A stretch of DNA of 64,000 bases from JAKAWQ01 sp963745975 (lineage in GTDB: Bacteria; Pseudomonadota; Alphaproteobacteria; Acetobacterales; Acetobacteraceae). Positions 52,781 to 61,846 of the stretch are shown piece after piece. The notes below the pieces were generated by a model. That model did no database searches. It worked only from the letters and a program-made list of their open reading frames with translations, and was not told the origin of the DNA. The stretch covers positions 80,676 to 144,675 of the forward strand of contig CAVUZJ010000004.1 of NCBI GenBank assembly GCA_963745975.1, in the 5' to 3' direction. Numbering within the stretch: the stretch's first letter is position 1; every line of letters starts with the position of its first letter. The translations under genes and the position numbers were made by a program.

Positions 52781-53779
52781 CTAGCCAGCCGAGACTAATC
52801 GGTTCGCCGGCGTGAAGACTCGCATCGACAGGCCATTGGAATAGGCAGTGAGTAGAGGCCCACTCGGCGTTTGGATTTGATACTTAATACGGTCGCCAAA
52901 GTAGAGCGCTTCCGTTACAAGACCCTCGAATCGGATCGCGGCCTGCTCAAGATTGCTAAAGCAAGCGCGTTCCGGTCGAACCGCGATCGCGGTCACGTTG
53001 GCGCCCGCCGCAACCTGACCCTGCAAACTGTCAATCGGCAGGATGTTGGCCTCACCCAAAAATCCCGCAACGAAAGGTGTGCCGGGATCGGCGTAAAGAT
53101 CGCGTGGCGTGCCGAGCGCCGCAACCTTGCCGCTCCGCATGATGGCAATCCTGTCAGACATCGCCATGGCTTCACCCTGGTCGTGGGTCACGAAGACCAT
53201 GGTAGTGCCGAGGCTGGCATGGATGCAACGCAACTCGACCAGCATGTGCTCCCGCAATCTTTTGTCGAGAGCGCCTAGAGGTTCGTCGAGCAGCAGAATG
53301 TCCGGGCCAGGGGCGAGCGCGCGCGCGACTGAAACGCGTTGCTGCTGTCCCCCAGAAAGCTGGTCGGGATAGCGATCCGCCAGAGCAGAGAGCTGCACGA
53401 GGCCCAGCATCACACCCACCTGCGCATTGATTTCGCTACCCCGCCGGCCTTGGGCGCGCAGGCCATAGGCAACGTTTTCGAAGACGGTGAGGTGCGGAAA
53501 TAGAGCATAGGATTGGAACACCACCCCTACACCGCGACGATGCGGCGGCTGACGTAGGATCGATCGATCTCTGAGGACAATGTCGCCGCCGGTCGGCGCC
53601 ACGAAGCCGGCGATCATCATCAGAATCGTGCTCTTGCCCGAGCCACTGGCGCCCAGGAGTGTCAGGAATTCGCCTTGCCGGATATCGAGATCAACTCCGT
53701 CAACCGCGATCACGTTGCTATAGCGTTTTCGCAGACCCCGCAATGAGAGGATCGTGGCTTGCGCCCCATCGTCACCCAT
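52781..53779 (-). CDS. ABC transporter ATPase, spermidine/putrescine (PotA) type
   Basis: A 332-residue ATPase with Walker A GASGSGKST (about residues 42-50), Q-loop FQSYALFPHLTV, signature LSGGQQQRVSVARALAPG, Walker B ILLLDEPLGALD and H-loop VFVTHDQGEAM. The last 80 residues form a TOBE-like regulatory domain (VTAIAVRPERACF). It powers import through the fused permease at 55493-57184. Its start overlaps the end of the IclR gene by 8 bases. Confidence 0.93.
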   Translation of the reverse strand: MGDDGAQATILSLRGLRKRYSNVIAVDGVDLDIRQGEFLTLLGASGSGKSTILMMIAGFVAPTGGDIVLRDRSILRQPPHRRGVGVVFQSYALFPHLTVFENVAYGLRAQGRRGSEINAQVGVMLGLVQLSALADRYPDQLSGGQQQRVSVARALAPGPDILLLDEPLGALDKRLREHMLVELRCIHASLGTTMVFVTHDQGEAMAMSDRIAIMRSGKVAALGTPRDLYADPGTPFVAGFLGEANILPIDSLQGQVAAGANVTAIAVRPERACFSNLEQAAIRFEGLVTEALYFGDRIKYQIQTPSGPLLTAYSNGLSMRVFTPANRLVSAG

Positions 53780-54546
53780 GGAGACCAGCCTCGATGGCGA
53801 CCCGTTCCGCAGTCTTGATGATCGTGCTTGCTAGTAGTTCAAGGGATCGCTCCCGTCCAACACGCGCGGTGGGAAGAGAAAGATCGATCATCGCCTCGAC
53901 CCTGCCGGTGCGGCCGAGAATCGGAGCGGCCACGGCGCTCAATCCCAGAACGTGCTCTTCGCGATTGACCGCATAGCCAAGACGGCGCACCCGCCTAAGT
54001 TCCGCCTCCAGGCGTGCAGCGTCGGTGATCGAGTGATCTGTCAGAGCCGGCAGAGGCCCGCCACCAAGCACACTCCGGCGCTCGCCAGGGTCCATCCAGG
54101 CGAGCACGACCTTTCCGGATGCGCTGCAATGTATGGGAAAAGCCTCCCCAACCTGCGTGCGGGTGGTGAGCATGTGGGTGCCCTCCTGGGTGTGCGCCAG
54201 CACCAGCCGATCACCTTCCCAATACGAGAGATTAACAGTCTCGCCGAGTACCTGCGACGAGCTCCGTCATCATCGGCACCGCGACCGCGATCAAACGTTG
54301 CAACGGTGGACGCACCAAACCTAGCTGCCGTAGAGCGTCGCCGGGTCCGTAAAGCTTGCCCGACGGCGTGCGGCGCACATACCCGAGGTGCTCAAGGGTC
54401 GTGATCAGACGATACGTCGTTGAATAGTCAAGTCCAGTCCGGTTGGCGATGCTCGTAACGCCGGCGGGATTGGGAGCGGAAGCGATCTCGGCGAGCACCG
54501 ACAGCCCCTTTTCCAAGGATGCGTTACGGTATTGATGGCTCGGCAT
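53772..54546 (-). pseudogene. IclR-family regulator with a single-base frameshift
   Basis: The first frame (ATG 54546) gives the winged HTH: ASLEKGLSVLAEIASAPNPA, then SIANRTGLDYSTTYRLITTL. It continues to MMTELVA and then hits an early stop. The next frame continues with LGETVNLSYWEGDRLVLAHT and the effector-binding domain (FPIHCSASGKVVLAWM). Deleting one base of CC (54251-54252) would give one 257-residue protein of normal IclR length. The intact protein would sense a small acid and control this operon. It overlaps the epimerase stop as TGATG. Confidence 0.8.
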
Positions 54547-55493
54547 CACCAAATACCGCGTGCCTGCCACGATCGAAGAACGTCGAGAGTACGCGCAAAT
54601 CCGATCGAGATTGGAGTCGGACTTGAAAATCCGTTGTCGCGCGCGAGCGCGTCCACGGCATAGCGCCAAACAAGCGATGCCGTGCCCGGCTCGGCCGCGA
54701 TCTTCGCGCCCGGCACAAGCTCGCGCAGGATCTCAAGGGAGCGACTCATGGACACCACTTCGCCCGAAGTGTTGTAGACCGGGATGCCGCGGTACGGCAT
54801 GTCGATCGCGCGCGTCAGGATGTCCGCGATATCCTCGACATCTTGCCAGTTGATCACGTCATCTCCGTACGGGACGCGGTAGGGTTCTTCAAGAAGCGCC
54901 TTCTCGAACATAAGATAGCCGAATGGGCGCCCGCGCCGCTTTCCAGGACCGTACCCTTGGCAGAAGCGGAACCCGATGCTGTCGACGCCGTAACGCTCAC
55001 GGTACAGCAAGCTCAGGCGCTCATTCGTGGACTTGGTGATCCCATAGAGCGTCGCAGGATAGTGTGGTGCATCGTCACCCACGACCATATCAATGCCACC
55101 ATGCCGTTCGGGTGGCCCGAAGACACTGGTGGCACTTGCCCAGATCATCCGCCGGATACCGAAGATCCGACACGCATCTAGAACCGCCAGATGACCACCT
55201 GTTATCGCAGCCATCGATGCCACCGCGTTGCGCTCCGCGTCTGGCGGCAATAGGGAGGCAAGATGAAAGATAACTTCCGGACGACAGGCAGCGATTGCAT
55301 CCATCACCTCGGCCGCGATTGAGACATCCGCCATGAGGACGTGTACCCGCTCGACTGCGTCCGCGCCACAGATCAGTTGGAGCGCGGCAAGGTCTGCTCT
55401 GTGGTCGAGCAGCGTCACCTGCTCGCCATGCGCCAGGAGATTGCGCGCGAGATAGGTACCGATGAGGCCCGTGCCACCGGTGATCAAGTACAT
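54546..55493 (-). CDS. NAD-dependent epimerase/dehydratase (extended SDR)
   Basis: A 315-residue extended short-chain dehydrogenase. The dinucleotide loop is YLITGGTGLIGTYLARN (residues 2-18), the active-site YxxxK is in YPATLYGITKSTNERL (about residues 146-161), and FCQGYGPGKRRGRPFG is a substrate-side segment. Family members change nucleotide sugars or related hydroxy compounds. The start at 55493 overlaps the permease stop by one base (TGATG), and its own stop overlaps the IclR start in the same way. Confidence 0.86.
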   Translation of the reverse strand: MYLITGGTGLIGTYLARNLLAHGEQVTLLDHRADLAALQLICGADAVERVHVLMADVSIAAEVMDAIAACRPEVIFHLASLLPPDAERNAVASMAAITGGHLAVLDACRIFGIRRMIWASATSVFGPPERHGGIDMVVGDDAPHYPATLYGITKSTNERLSLLYRERYGVDSIGFRFCQGYGPGKRRGRPFGYLMFEKALLEEPYRVPYGDDVINWQDVEDIADILTRAIDMPYRGIPVYNTSGEVVSMSRSLEILRELVPGAKIAAEPGTASLVWRYAVDALARDNGFSSPTPISIGFARTLDVLRSWQARGIW

Positions 55494-57184
55494 CAGGTGC
55501 TCTCTTTGGGGCGGCGCGACAGATGCGACCGCAAGTATTGCAACAGGCCAAGCATCGCCATGACGACCAGGGTGATGACGGTTGAGGCCGCCGCGATCGT
55601 CGGATCGATCTCCTGGAGGCTCTCCCACATGAGGCGAGGGAGGGTTTCCAGGCGAATTCCCCCGATGAACAGCGCGATGAGCAGGTCGTCGAAAGACGCC
55701 AGGAAGGCGAAGACGCCAGCGGTCACGATGGTCGCGATGACGAGCGGGAGCACCACGCGACGCGCCGCTTGGACCCGGCTTGAGCCGAGACTGAGTGCGG
55801 CCCGTTCCAAGGCCCAATCAAACTCGCTGAAAGCGGATACGAGCACCACGACCGCCACGGGGAGGGCAACGACGGTCTGGCCGAGCACCAGCCCGAGGGT
55901 CGTCTCCACAAGGCCCAATCGTGCAAACAGAAAGAATATGGAAATGGCGGTTATGATCGTCGGCACAATCAATGGCGAAACAACAAAGAGATACGCCACC
56001 ACGACAAGCCGTGACCGGGATCTTGCAATGGCGAGCGCCGCTGGCACAGCGATCAAGAGCGTCAGCACGGCCGTCAGTGTGGCTATCAAGAGGCTGTTGC
56101 CCGTAGCCGTCATCCAGCGCGGGTCGCTGAAGAATGCCGCGTACCAGCGCAGCGAATATCCGGGGGGCGGAAAGACAAAATAGTCCACTGACGTGAGCGA
56201 GAGTGGGATGATGAACAGAATTGGCAGGACCAACAGAGCAAGGACAGCCGTACCGATAATGCCGCAGACGAATGGCCAACACGGATTCAGCAAACGTTCG
56301 AGAGCGGCTGTCATGCTATCGGGCAGAAGCTTCCGTGCATGAGCCCGAGGCGTGCGCAGCGTGCGCAGATGGGGTGCGATCACGGCAAGGCCTCCGAACG
56401 TCGCTTGCATCGCAGCAAGCGCGATCAGCGAGACCCCAAGCAGAACGATGCCAAGTGTTGTCGCGAAGCCCCAGTTCAAAAATCCGACCTCTGTAGAGAT
56501 CGTGTTAGCGATCATGGTCTCGCGCGGACTCCCGAGCATCGCCGGCGTCACGAAAAAGGCCAAGCCGATCACGAAGACCAAGATCAGAGCGGCCGCCGCC
56601 CCAGAGCGCGACAAGGGCAACACGACGCGACGAAACAGGGAGAATGACCCCGAGCCAAGCGACATGCCGGCACGCAGCAAAGACGGGTGGATTGCCCGAA
56701 GAACGCTAACTAAAATCAACACGGCATACGGCAGCAGAATATTCGTCATGCCAACTATGACAGCGAAACGATTATACATCAGGTTCTGGCGAGGCAGCCC
56801 AAGACCTTCGAGGGCTCTGTTCACCGCGCCTTGAGCGTCGAGAAGGAATACCCACGCATAGTTGCGGACCAGAAGGCTAGTAAAAAAGGGCGCGACGACC
56901 ATTATCATCAACGCATCGGACATCGCGCGGCGCCGGCTGACGATGAACAGGGCTGTTGGATAGGCGAGCACAAGACATAGAACCGCGACTTCGCCAGCAA
57001 TTAAGAACGTGTTGACCAGGATCTTGAGATAGATTGGCGTGTGTACAAGGTGAATGAAGTTGGCGAGTCCTGGTCGTGGTTCCGTTACACTGAGGGAGAG
57101 CGTGCTCACGACGGGGAGAAGGAAGACGAGGGCGAGAAACGCCAGCGCCGGCCAGATGAGCTTCAATACTCGCCCTTCTTCCAT
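55493..57184 (-). CDS. Fused ABC permease, PotB-PotC type
   Basis: A 563-residue protein that joins the two permease subunits normally encoded separately. The first half (about residues 1-280) and second half (about 300-560) each have six hydrophobic segments and an EAA loop: AGMSLGSGSFSLFRRVVLPL in the first and ALSLGSSRVQAARRVVLPL in the second. The family takes up polyamines, opines or similar small cations and acids. It lies between the binding protein gene (50-base gap) and the epimerase gene. Confidence 0.92.
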   Translation of the reverse strand: MEEGRVLKLIWPALAFLALVFLLPVVSTLSLSVTEPRPGLANFIHLVHTPIYLKILVNTFLIAGEVAVLCLVLAYPTALFIVSRRRAMSDALMIMVVAPFFTSLLVRNYAWVFLLDAQGAVNRALEGLGLPRQNLMYNRFAVIVGMTNILLPYAVLILVSVLRAIHPSLLRAGMSLGSGSFSLFRRVVLPLSRSGAAAALILVFVIGLAFFVTPAMLGSPRETMIANTISTEVGFLNWGFATTLGIVLLGVSLIALAAMQATFGGLAVIAPHLRTLRTPRAHARKLLPDSMTAALERLLNPCWPFVCGIIGTAVLALLVLPILFIIPLSLTSVDYFVFPPPGYSLRWYAAFFSDPRWMTATGNSLLIATLTAVLTLLIAVPAALAIARSRSRLVVVAYLFVVSPLIVPTIITAISIFFLFARLGLVETTLGLVLGQTVVALPVAVVVLVSAFSEFDWALERAALSLGSSRVQAARRVVLPLVIATIVTAGVFAFLASFDDLLIALFIGGIRLETLPRLMWESLQEIDPTIAAASTVITLVVMAMLGLLQYLRSHLSRRPKEST

Positions 57185-57234
57185 CGCAATAATATGCCCC
57201 CGGCAATCTGATCCGCGCTACGTCTGGTGTCAGA

Positions 57235-58332
57235 CTAGTACAGGGCCGAAGAGCATGCTTCCACCCACTTCTCACGATTTGCACGCCACCAGTTCTCATT
57301 CTTCTGGAATGCGACCTTGAGATGATCCGGATAGGTTGGGAGCGTACGCGCCACCGAGGGATCGAGCAGACCCATGGCGCGGGGATTGGTAGGCCCGTAA
57401 CCGCCAAGCCTTGCCATCTCCGCCTGTTGCTCTGGCCTGCTGGCGAAGGCAATAAACCGCATGGCATTATCAGCGTCCGGCGCGCCGCGCAGGACATACC
57501 AAACGTCGAAAGTGTACCGGTTTTGGTTCCAGACGATTTTCAGCGGCGCACCGTCATCAATCAGCGTCTGAATACGGTTGCTCGGCGCCATTGACATCAC
57601 CGCGTCGCCGCTCGTTAGCATTTGTCCAGCCTGGTTGACGTCGTGCCACCATATGATATTCGGCGCGAGTTCTTTGAGTTTGCGGATCGCGCGCTCGATT
57701 CCGCCCGGCGCTGATAGCACCTCGTAGACGTTCTGCGGCGGCACTCCGTCGGCAAGCAGGGCCGACTCCGGCAGAGGATAGGTTGCCACATCGCACCAAG
57801 GAAACGCCCGCTTGCCGGGAAATTTGCTGACGTCCCATGCATCAGCCCAGGAGTTTGGCTGCGCTCGGGTCGCCGGAAAGGCCTTAGTGCTGATCGCGAG
57901 ACCTTCGTCGTAGATGATCGTCCCGACGCCGTACTTTTGCCGGAACCTGACCGGCATCGCCGCGAGGTCCTTGGGATCAAAATATTTGTAATCGATCGGG
58001 AGCCACAAATTCTGATCAATGCCGATCAGGTTGAAGGCCTGATTGGTGGAAGCAAGATCGAAATCCGGATGTCCCGATTCCACCTCTGCCCGCGTCCTCT
58101 CGATTTGTGGACCGACACCCTCGATCACGTGAATTCCCGTGGCCTTCTCGAAAGGCTGGAAGAAGGCCTTGCGTTGCGCCGCTTGGTAACTGCCTCCCCA
58201 ACTGACGATCGCAAGGGCCTTGCTCGATGGGGACCCCGTCTGAGCCAACGGGTACCCCGACATGAAGGGTAAGGCAGCGAGCGCCGCAACCACTACGCCG
58301 CCCAGATACATGAGTTGCGTTCTCCGCAGCAT
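57235..58332 (-). CDS. ABC transporter binding protein, PotD/PotF type
   Basis: A 365-residue periplasmic protein with a signal peptide (about residues 1-30) and the class-D binding fold: LAIVSWGGSYQAAQRKAFFQPFE, FDLASTNQAFNLIGIDQ and MSMAPSNRIQTLIDDGAPL. It is the first gene of the minus-strand operon and supplies the substrate to the fused permease. The exact ligand is unknown. A palindrome lies 29-45 bases upstream of its start codon. Confidence 0.9.
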   Translation of the reverse strand: MLRRTQLMYLGGVVVAALAALPFMSGYPLAQTGSPSSKALAIVSWGGSYQAAQRKAFFQPFEKATGIHVIEGVGPQIERTRAEVESGHPDFDLASTNQAFNLIGIDQNLWLPIDYKYFDPKDLAAMPVRFRQKYGVGTIIYDEGLAISTKAFPATRAQPNSWADAWDVSKFPGKRAFPWCDVATYPLPESALLADGVPPQNVYEVLSAPGGIERAIRKLKELAPNIIWWHDVNQAGQMLTSGDAVMSMAPSNRIQTLIDDGAPLKIVWNQNRYTFDVWYVLRGAPDADNAMRFIAFASRPEQQAEMARLGGYGPTNPRAMGLLDPSVARTLPTYPDHLKVAFQKNENWWRANREKWVEACSSALY

Positions 58333-58360
58333 AGCCCTGTTGTCTCCGAGTATTTAGATT

Positions 58361-58377
58361 ATGCCCACCCTGGGCAT
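58361..58377. promoter_or_regulatory. Palindromic operator candidate upstream of the transport operon
   Basis: ATGCCCA-CCC-TGGGCAT is a perfect 7+7 palindrome with a 3-base centre. A minus-strand TTGACA (58395-58390) lies just upstream of it. The position fits repression of the operon, possibly by the IclR protein encoded in it. A convincing -10 box was not found at normal spacing. Confidence 0.5.
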
Positions 58378-58457
58378 AGAATGAATGATTGTCAAGCCAA
58401 TTCTGTGTACGCAGGCGGAGCAAACCCAACCCTTCCTAGTGCGGAGATCGTCGCTCA

Positions 58458-59700
58458 ATGATCGGCTCGGACTGGCAGTTCTGGATCGACCGCAGCAGCA
58501 CTTTCACCGATATCGTGGCGCGCGGTCCGGGGGGGCGGCTCTGCACCCACGAGCTCCCGAGCGGGAATCCGAGGCCGTATCGAGATGCCGCCATCGCCTG
58601 GATCAAGACGGTGCTCGGCGTCGCGCTCGACCAGCCGATCCCGCCGGCACCGGGGGCGCAGTGAAGATGGGCACCACGGTCGCCACCAATGCGCTGCTGG
58701 AGGGCAAGACCGAGCGGACCCTGCTGCTCATCAATCGCGACTTTGCTGACGCGCTGCGCATCGGTAGCCGGGCTCGGCCACGGCTGTTCGACCTCTTCAT
58801 CACTCCTGCCCTCGATGCTGGACCAGCAGGTGGCCGAGCTTGGCGGGAGGGCCGTCGTCGAGGAAGCCGAGATCGAGGCACTGGCCGAAGTGCAGGCCAT
58901 CGCGGCACTGGAGGCAGCGCGAGAAGACCGCATCGCCCCGGTTGCGATCGTGCTGACGCATGCCTGGAAATAGCCGGCGCATGAGCGGCGCCTGGCAGAG
59001 CTGGCGCGCAAGGCGCGCTTCGCCCAACGCTCGCCGAGCCATCAGGTGAGTCCGCTGCTGCGGCTGGTGCGGCGCGGTGACACGAGGGGGGGAGGCGCCT
59101 ATTTTTCGCCGATCCTGCACCGCTATGTCGACGAGGCGGCGAGCGAGCTCGACGGCGAGGGGCTCTATTCCATGCGGTCCAACGGCGGGCTTGTCGAGGA
59201 CGCGATCCTGTCGGGTCCCACGGTCGGCCTCGTCGACGCGGCCCGCACTGCGAGAATAGCAGGGCTGACCGACGTCATTGGCTTCGACATGGCTGGCACT
59301 TCCACCGACGTCGCGCTCTATGACCGACCCCGACGTGCTTGGGTACGCTATCCCGTCCGGCTGGAGCAGTTCCTAATCTGCCGCAGCACCTGCGTGGCGG
59401 GCGAACATTACGGCGGCGACCAGGCAGTGCGGCGCATCCGCGTTCTCGAGCCGACGACAGCGGTGATCATCGCCTCGCGCCGCAACGTGGGCCGGTTCTG
59501 CCTCGAATGCGGCGCCGATGGGCCAACCGGCCGGCAATGGGTGAAACGTGCCGACCGTGCGGTCGAGCCGCTACGCCGCGCCGACAGCGCAGAGCTCGCG
59601 CCGGAAGATCCGGTCGTGATCGGGACGCCGGGTGGTGGTGGCTTTGGATCGCCAGTCCGATCGCGGTCATGCCCTGTCACGACGAGATATGGGGCTGCGA
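58458..59700 (+). pseudogene. Decayed hydantoinase/5-oxoprolinase gene (HyuA-HyuB type)
   Basis: Fragments of one long gene in several frames. WQFWIDRSSTFTDIVARGPG (58,458 on) and KMGTTVATNALLEGKTERTL (near 58,670) are HyuA N-terminal motifs. FDMAGTSTDVALYD (near 59,290) is the HyuA ATPase-fold loop. PGGGGFGSP (near 59,640) comes from the end of a HyuB part. Frame changes occur near 58,660, 58,810 and 58,970, and a large internal segment is missing between the last two motifs. It cannot make an active enzyme. It resembles the family of the gene at bases 1-854. Confidence 0.78.
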
Positions 59701-59800
59701 TCACCAACTGCCGCGTTGAAGATGGGTCAGTTCGACAGCGAGCATTCAAGTGTTGCAATCTCCTGGGCCCAGGCCTTCTGACAAAGGATCGGGACTTCTA

Positions 59801-60691
59801 ATGATATTTGCCCTTCCCAAGCGGATCATGGCCGAAAGGCTCTCGACTGTGCCGACGGAGTTCCGGCGGCCCCATCCTGGATTTACCACACGCCATCTTG
59901 GTGATACCTTCGACTGCTATATAGAAGGCGCTGCGGTCGATCGTGCCGGCAATGTTTTAATGGTGGATATCCCGGCTAGCCGCGTTCTTAAACTTTCGCC
60001 ACGGGGCGAGTGGTCTATCGTCGCAGAATACGATGGAAGACCAAAGGGATTGAAAGTTCATCGGGACGGACGCTTATTCATCGCCGACAATCGACGTGGA
60101 GTCGTCATTGTTGATCCGGCCACCGGAAAGACTGACATCGCGTTGACAAGGTCCTCCTATGGCGGATTTCAAGCGTGCAACGACATCGCTCTATCGCGAA
60201 CTGGAAGCGTCCTTTTTACCGATCAGGCCGCGAGCTGCCTTTCCGAACCGAACGGCAGCGTTTATCGATGGAGGCCGGATGGGCCTGTCGAGCGTTTGGT
60301 AAACAACGCACCGGGCCCGAATGGAGTCTGCTACAATCCGAGTGAGACACAGATCTATGTTGCTGTAACTCGCGCCAATGCGATCTGGACCCTTTGGCTC
60401 AACTCGGATGGTACGCGGGATAAGTTGATGCTCTTCGTCCAGATGTCGGGAGGTATCGGACCAGATGGCCTGGTCGTTGATGAGCAGGGTGGTTTGATCG
60501 TGGCTCACTTGGGCATCGGCGTATGGCGTTTTGATGGGCGCGGCCGGGCCACCCATTTTATTGAAACGCCAGGGGGTGACCTATGTTCGAGCGTTTCGTT
60601 CGGTTCGGGAGATTCGAGGACCCTGTACATTACTGAGGCTGCGAGTGGTTCGATCTATCAGGTGGAGATGCCATACAAAGGCGCCACGTAA
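59801..60691 (+). CDS. SMP-30/gluconolactonase-family protein
   Basis: A 296-residue six-bladed propeller. Repeats of the type GNVLMVDIPASRVLKLSP (about residues 51-68), GRLFIADNRRGVVIVDP and GPNGVCYNPSETQIYVA (about residues 168-184, with the metal-binding Asn) are typical; the loop FQACNDIALSRTG carries the second metal Asn/Asp. The family hydrolyses lactones in the cytoplasm. Base use is less GC-rich than in the chromosome half, suggesting import. The start at 59801 is preceded by a weak AAGGATCGGG. Confidence 0.8.
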   Translation: MIFALPKRIMAERLSTVPTEFRRPHPGFTTRHLGDTFDCYIEGAAVDRAGNVLMVDIPASRVLKLSPRGEWSIVAEYDGRPKGLKVHRDGRLFIADNRRGVVIVDPATGKTDIALTRSSYGGFQACNDIALSRTGSVLFTDQAASCLSEPNGSVYRWRPDGPVERLVNNAPGPNGVCYNPSETQIYVAVTRANAIWTLWLNSDGTRDKLMLFVQMSGGIGPDGLVVDEQGGLIVAHLGIGVWRFDGRGRATHFIETPGGDLCSSVSFGSGDSRTLYITEAASGSIYQVEMPYKGAT

Positions 60692-60877
60692 TTATTGGAG
60701 ATTGCCGTGGCCTTGCCTCGTGTCAGGTTGCTCTTTGGACAGTCCTTCCGCACTTTTCCGGGGTCTTCCTCATTCTCTGTGAGTCTTCCTCAGTTCCTGT
60801 CCCGCTTACCATCGACATTCAGCCGGGTAGGAGATTATTATCGTTCTGAAAACGCCTAGATTGTCAGGATCAAACCG

Positions 60878-61846
60878 ATGCCTCGCAACCGCGAGCAGCG
60901 CCAAAAAGGCCTCTCGGACGACGCCTTCGAGCAGCGCTATCCCAACGAGGCGGCATGCCGGGAGGCGTGGTTCGCCTGGCGCTGGCCTGAGGGCTTCGAG
61001 TGTCCGCGGTGCGCCGGGACGGAGCATTCCGAGATCCGGGACCGTCATTTGCTTCAGTGCCGGCAGTGTCGCTATCAGGCATCGCTGATCGCAGGTACAA
61101 TTCTACAGGGCAGCAAGCTGCCGATGCAGGTGTGGTTTCGCGCCATGCATCTGCTCGCCCAGGGCAAGAAGGGCCTGTCCAACATCGAGATGGGTCGGCG
61201 GCTCGGCATTTCGACCAACGCCGCTTGGCGCCTTCAGCACAAGTTGATGCAGGCCATGCGCGAGCGCGACCGTCGCTACAAGCTTGGCTCCGCCGGTCCG
61301 CGGATCGAGATCGACGACGCCTATATCGGCGGCCCGCGCACCGGCGAAGGGACCGGGCGTGGTCGACCCGGGCATACGCCCTTTATCGCCGCCATCGAGA
61401 CCCCCGCCGATGGCCGACCTTTGCACGCCCGCCTGCAAGTCGTACGCGGATTTCAAACTGGCGAAACCAAGCGGCTGTGCTCCGGTGTCGCGGCCGGAAC
61501 GATGGTCGTCAGCGACGGCGGCCAGTGGTTTCGCTGCATTGCCGCGCAGCCGGGAATCGTCCACGAGCGCCACGTCACTGGCTCCGATCGCGGCGCTGCG
61601 CGCCATCCCGCTTTCCGCTGGGTGAACACCATGCTAGCCAACGTCAAGAACAGCCTTCTGGCCACGCACCGTGCGGTTGGTGCCAAGCATCTGCCGCGCT
61701 ACCTCGGCGCCTTTGCGTGGCGCTTCAATCGACGCTTTGTCCTGAAGACAATCCACGAGCGTCTCGCCATCGCCGCAGCGACGACTGGAGTGCGCCCCTG
61801 GGGATTCCTCTGCGAAAAAGGGGTAGCGGCGCGGCGTGAGGGATGA
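60878..61846 (+). CDS. IS1595-family (ISXO2-like) transposase, C-terminus altered
   Basis: A 322-residue transposase with an N-terminal zinc ribbon (CPRCAGTEHSE; LLQCRQCRYQ) and an ISXO2-type catalytic domain: IEIDDAYIGGPR (first Asp), MVVSDGGQWFRC (second Asp) and FRWVNTMLANVKNSLL, the expected position of the third catalytic residue. The last 15 residues are read from the left end of the IS5 element at 61,802, so the natural C-terminus has been replaced. It may be partly functional. Confidence 0.85.
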   Translation: MPRNREQRQKGLSDDAFEQRYPNEAACREAWFAWRWPEGFECPRCAGTEHSEIRDRHLLQCRQCRYQASLIAGTILQGSKLPMQVWFRAMHLLAQGKKGLSNIEMGRRLGISTNAAWRLQHKLMQAMRERDRRYKLGSAGPRIEIDDAYIGGPRTGEGTGRGRPGHTPFIAAIETPADGRPLHARLQVVRGFQTGETKRLCSGVAAGTMVVSDGGQWFRCIAAQPGIVHERHVTGSDRGAARHPAFRWVNTMLANVKNSLLATHRAVGAKHLPRYLGAFAWRFNRRFVLKTIHERLAIAAATTGVRPWGFLCEKGVAARREG

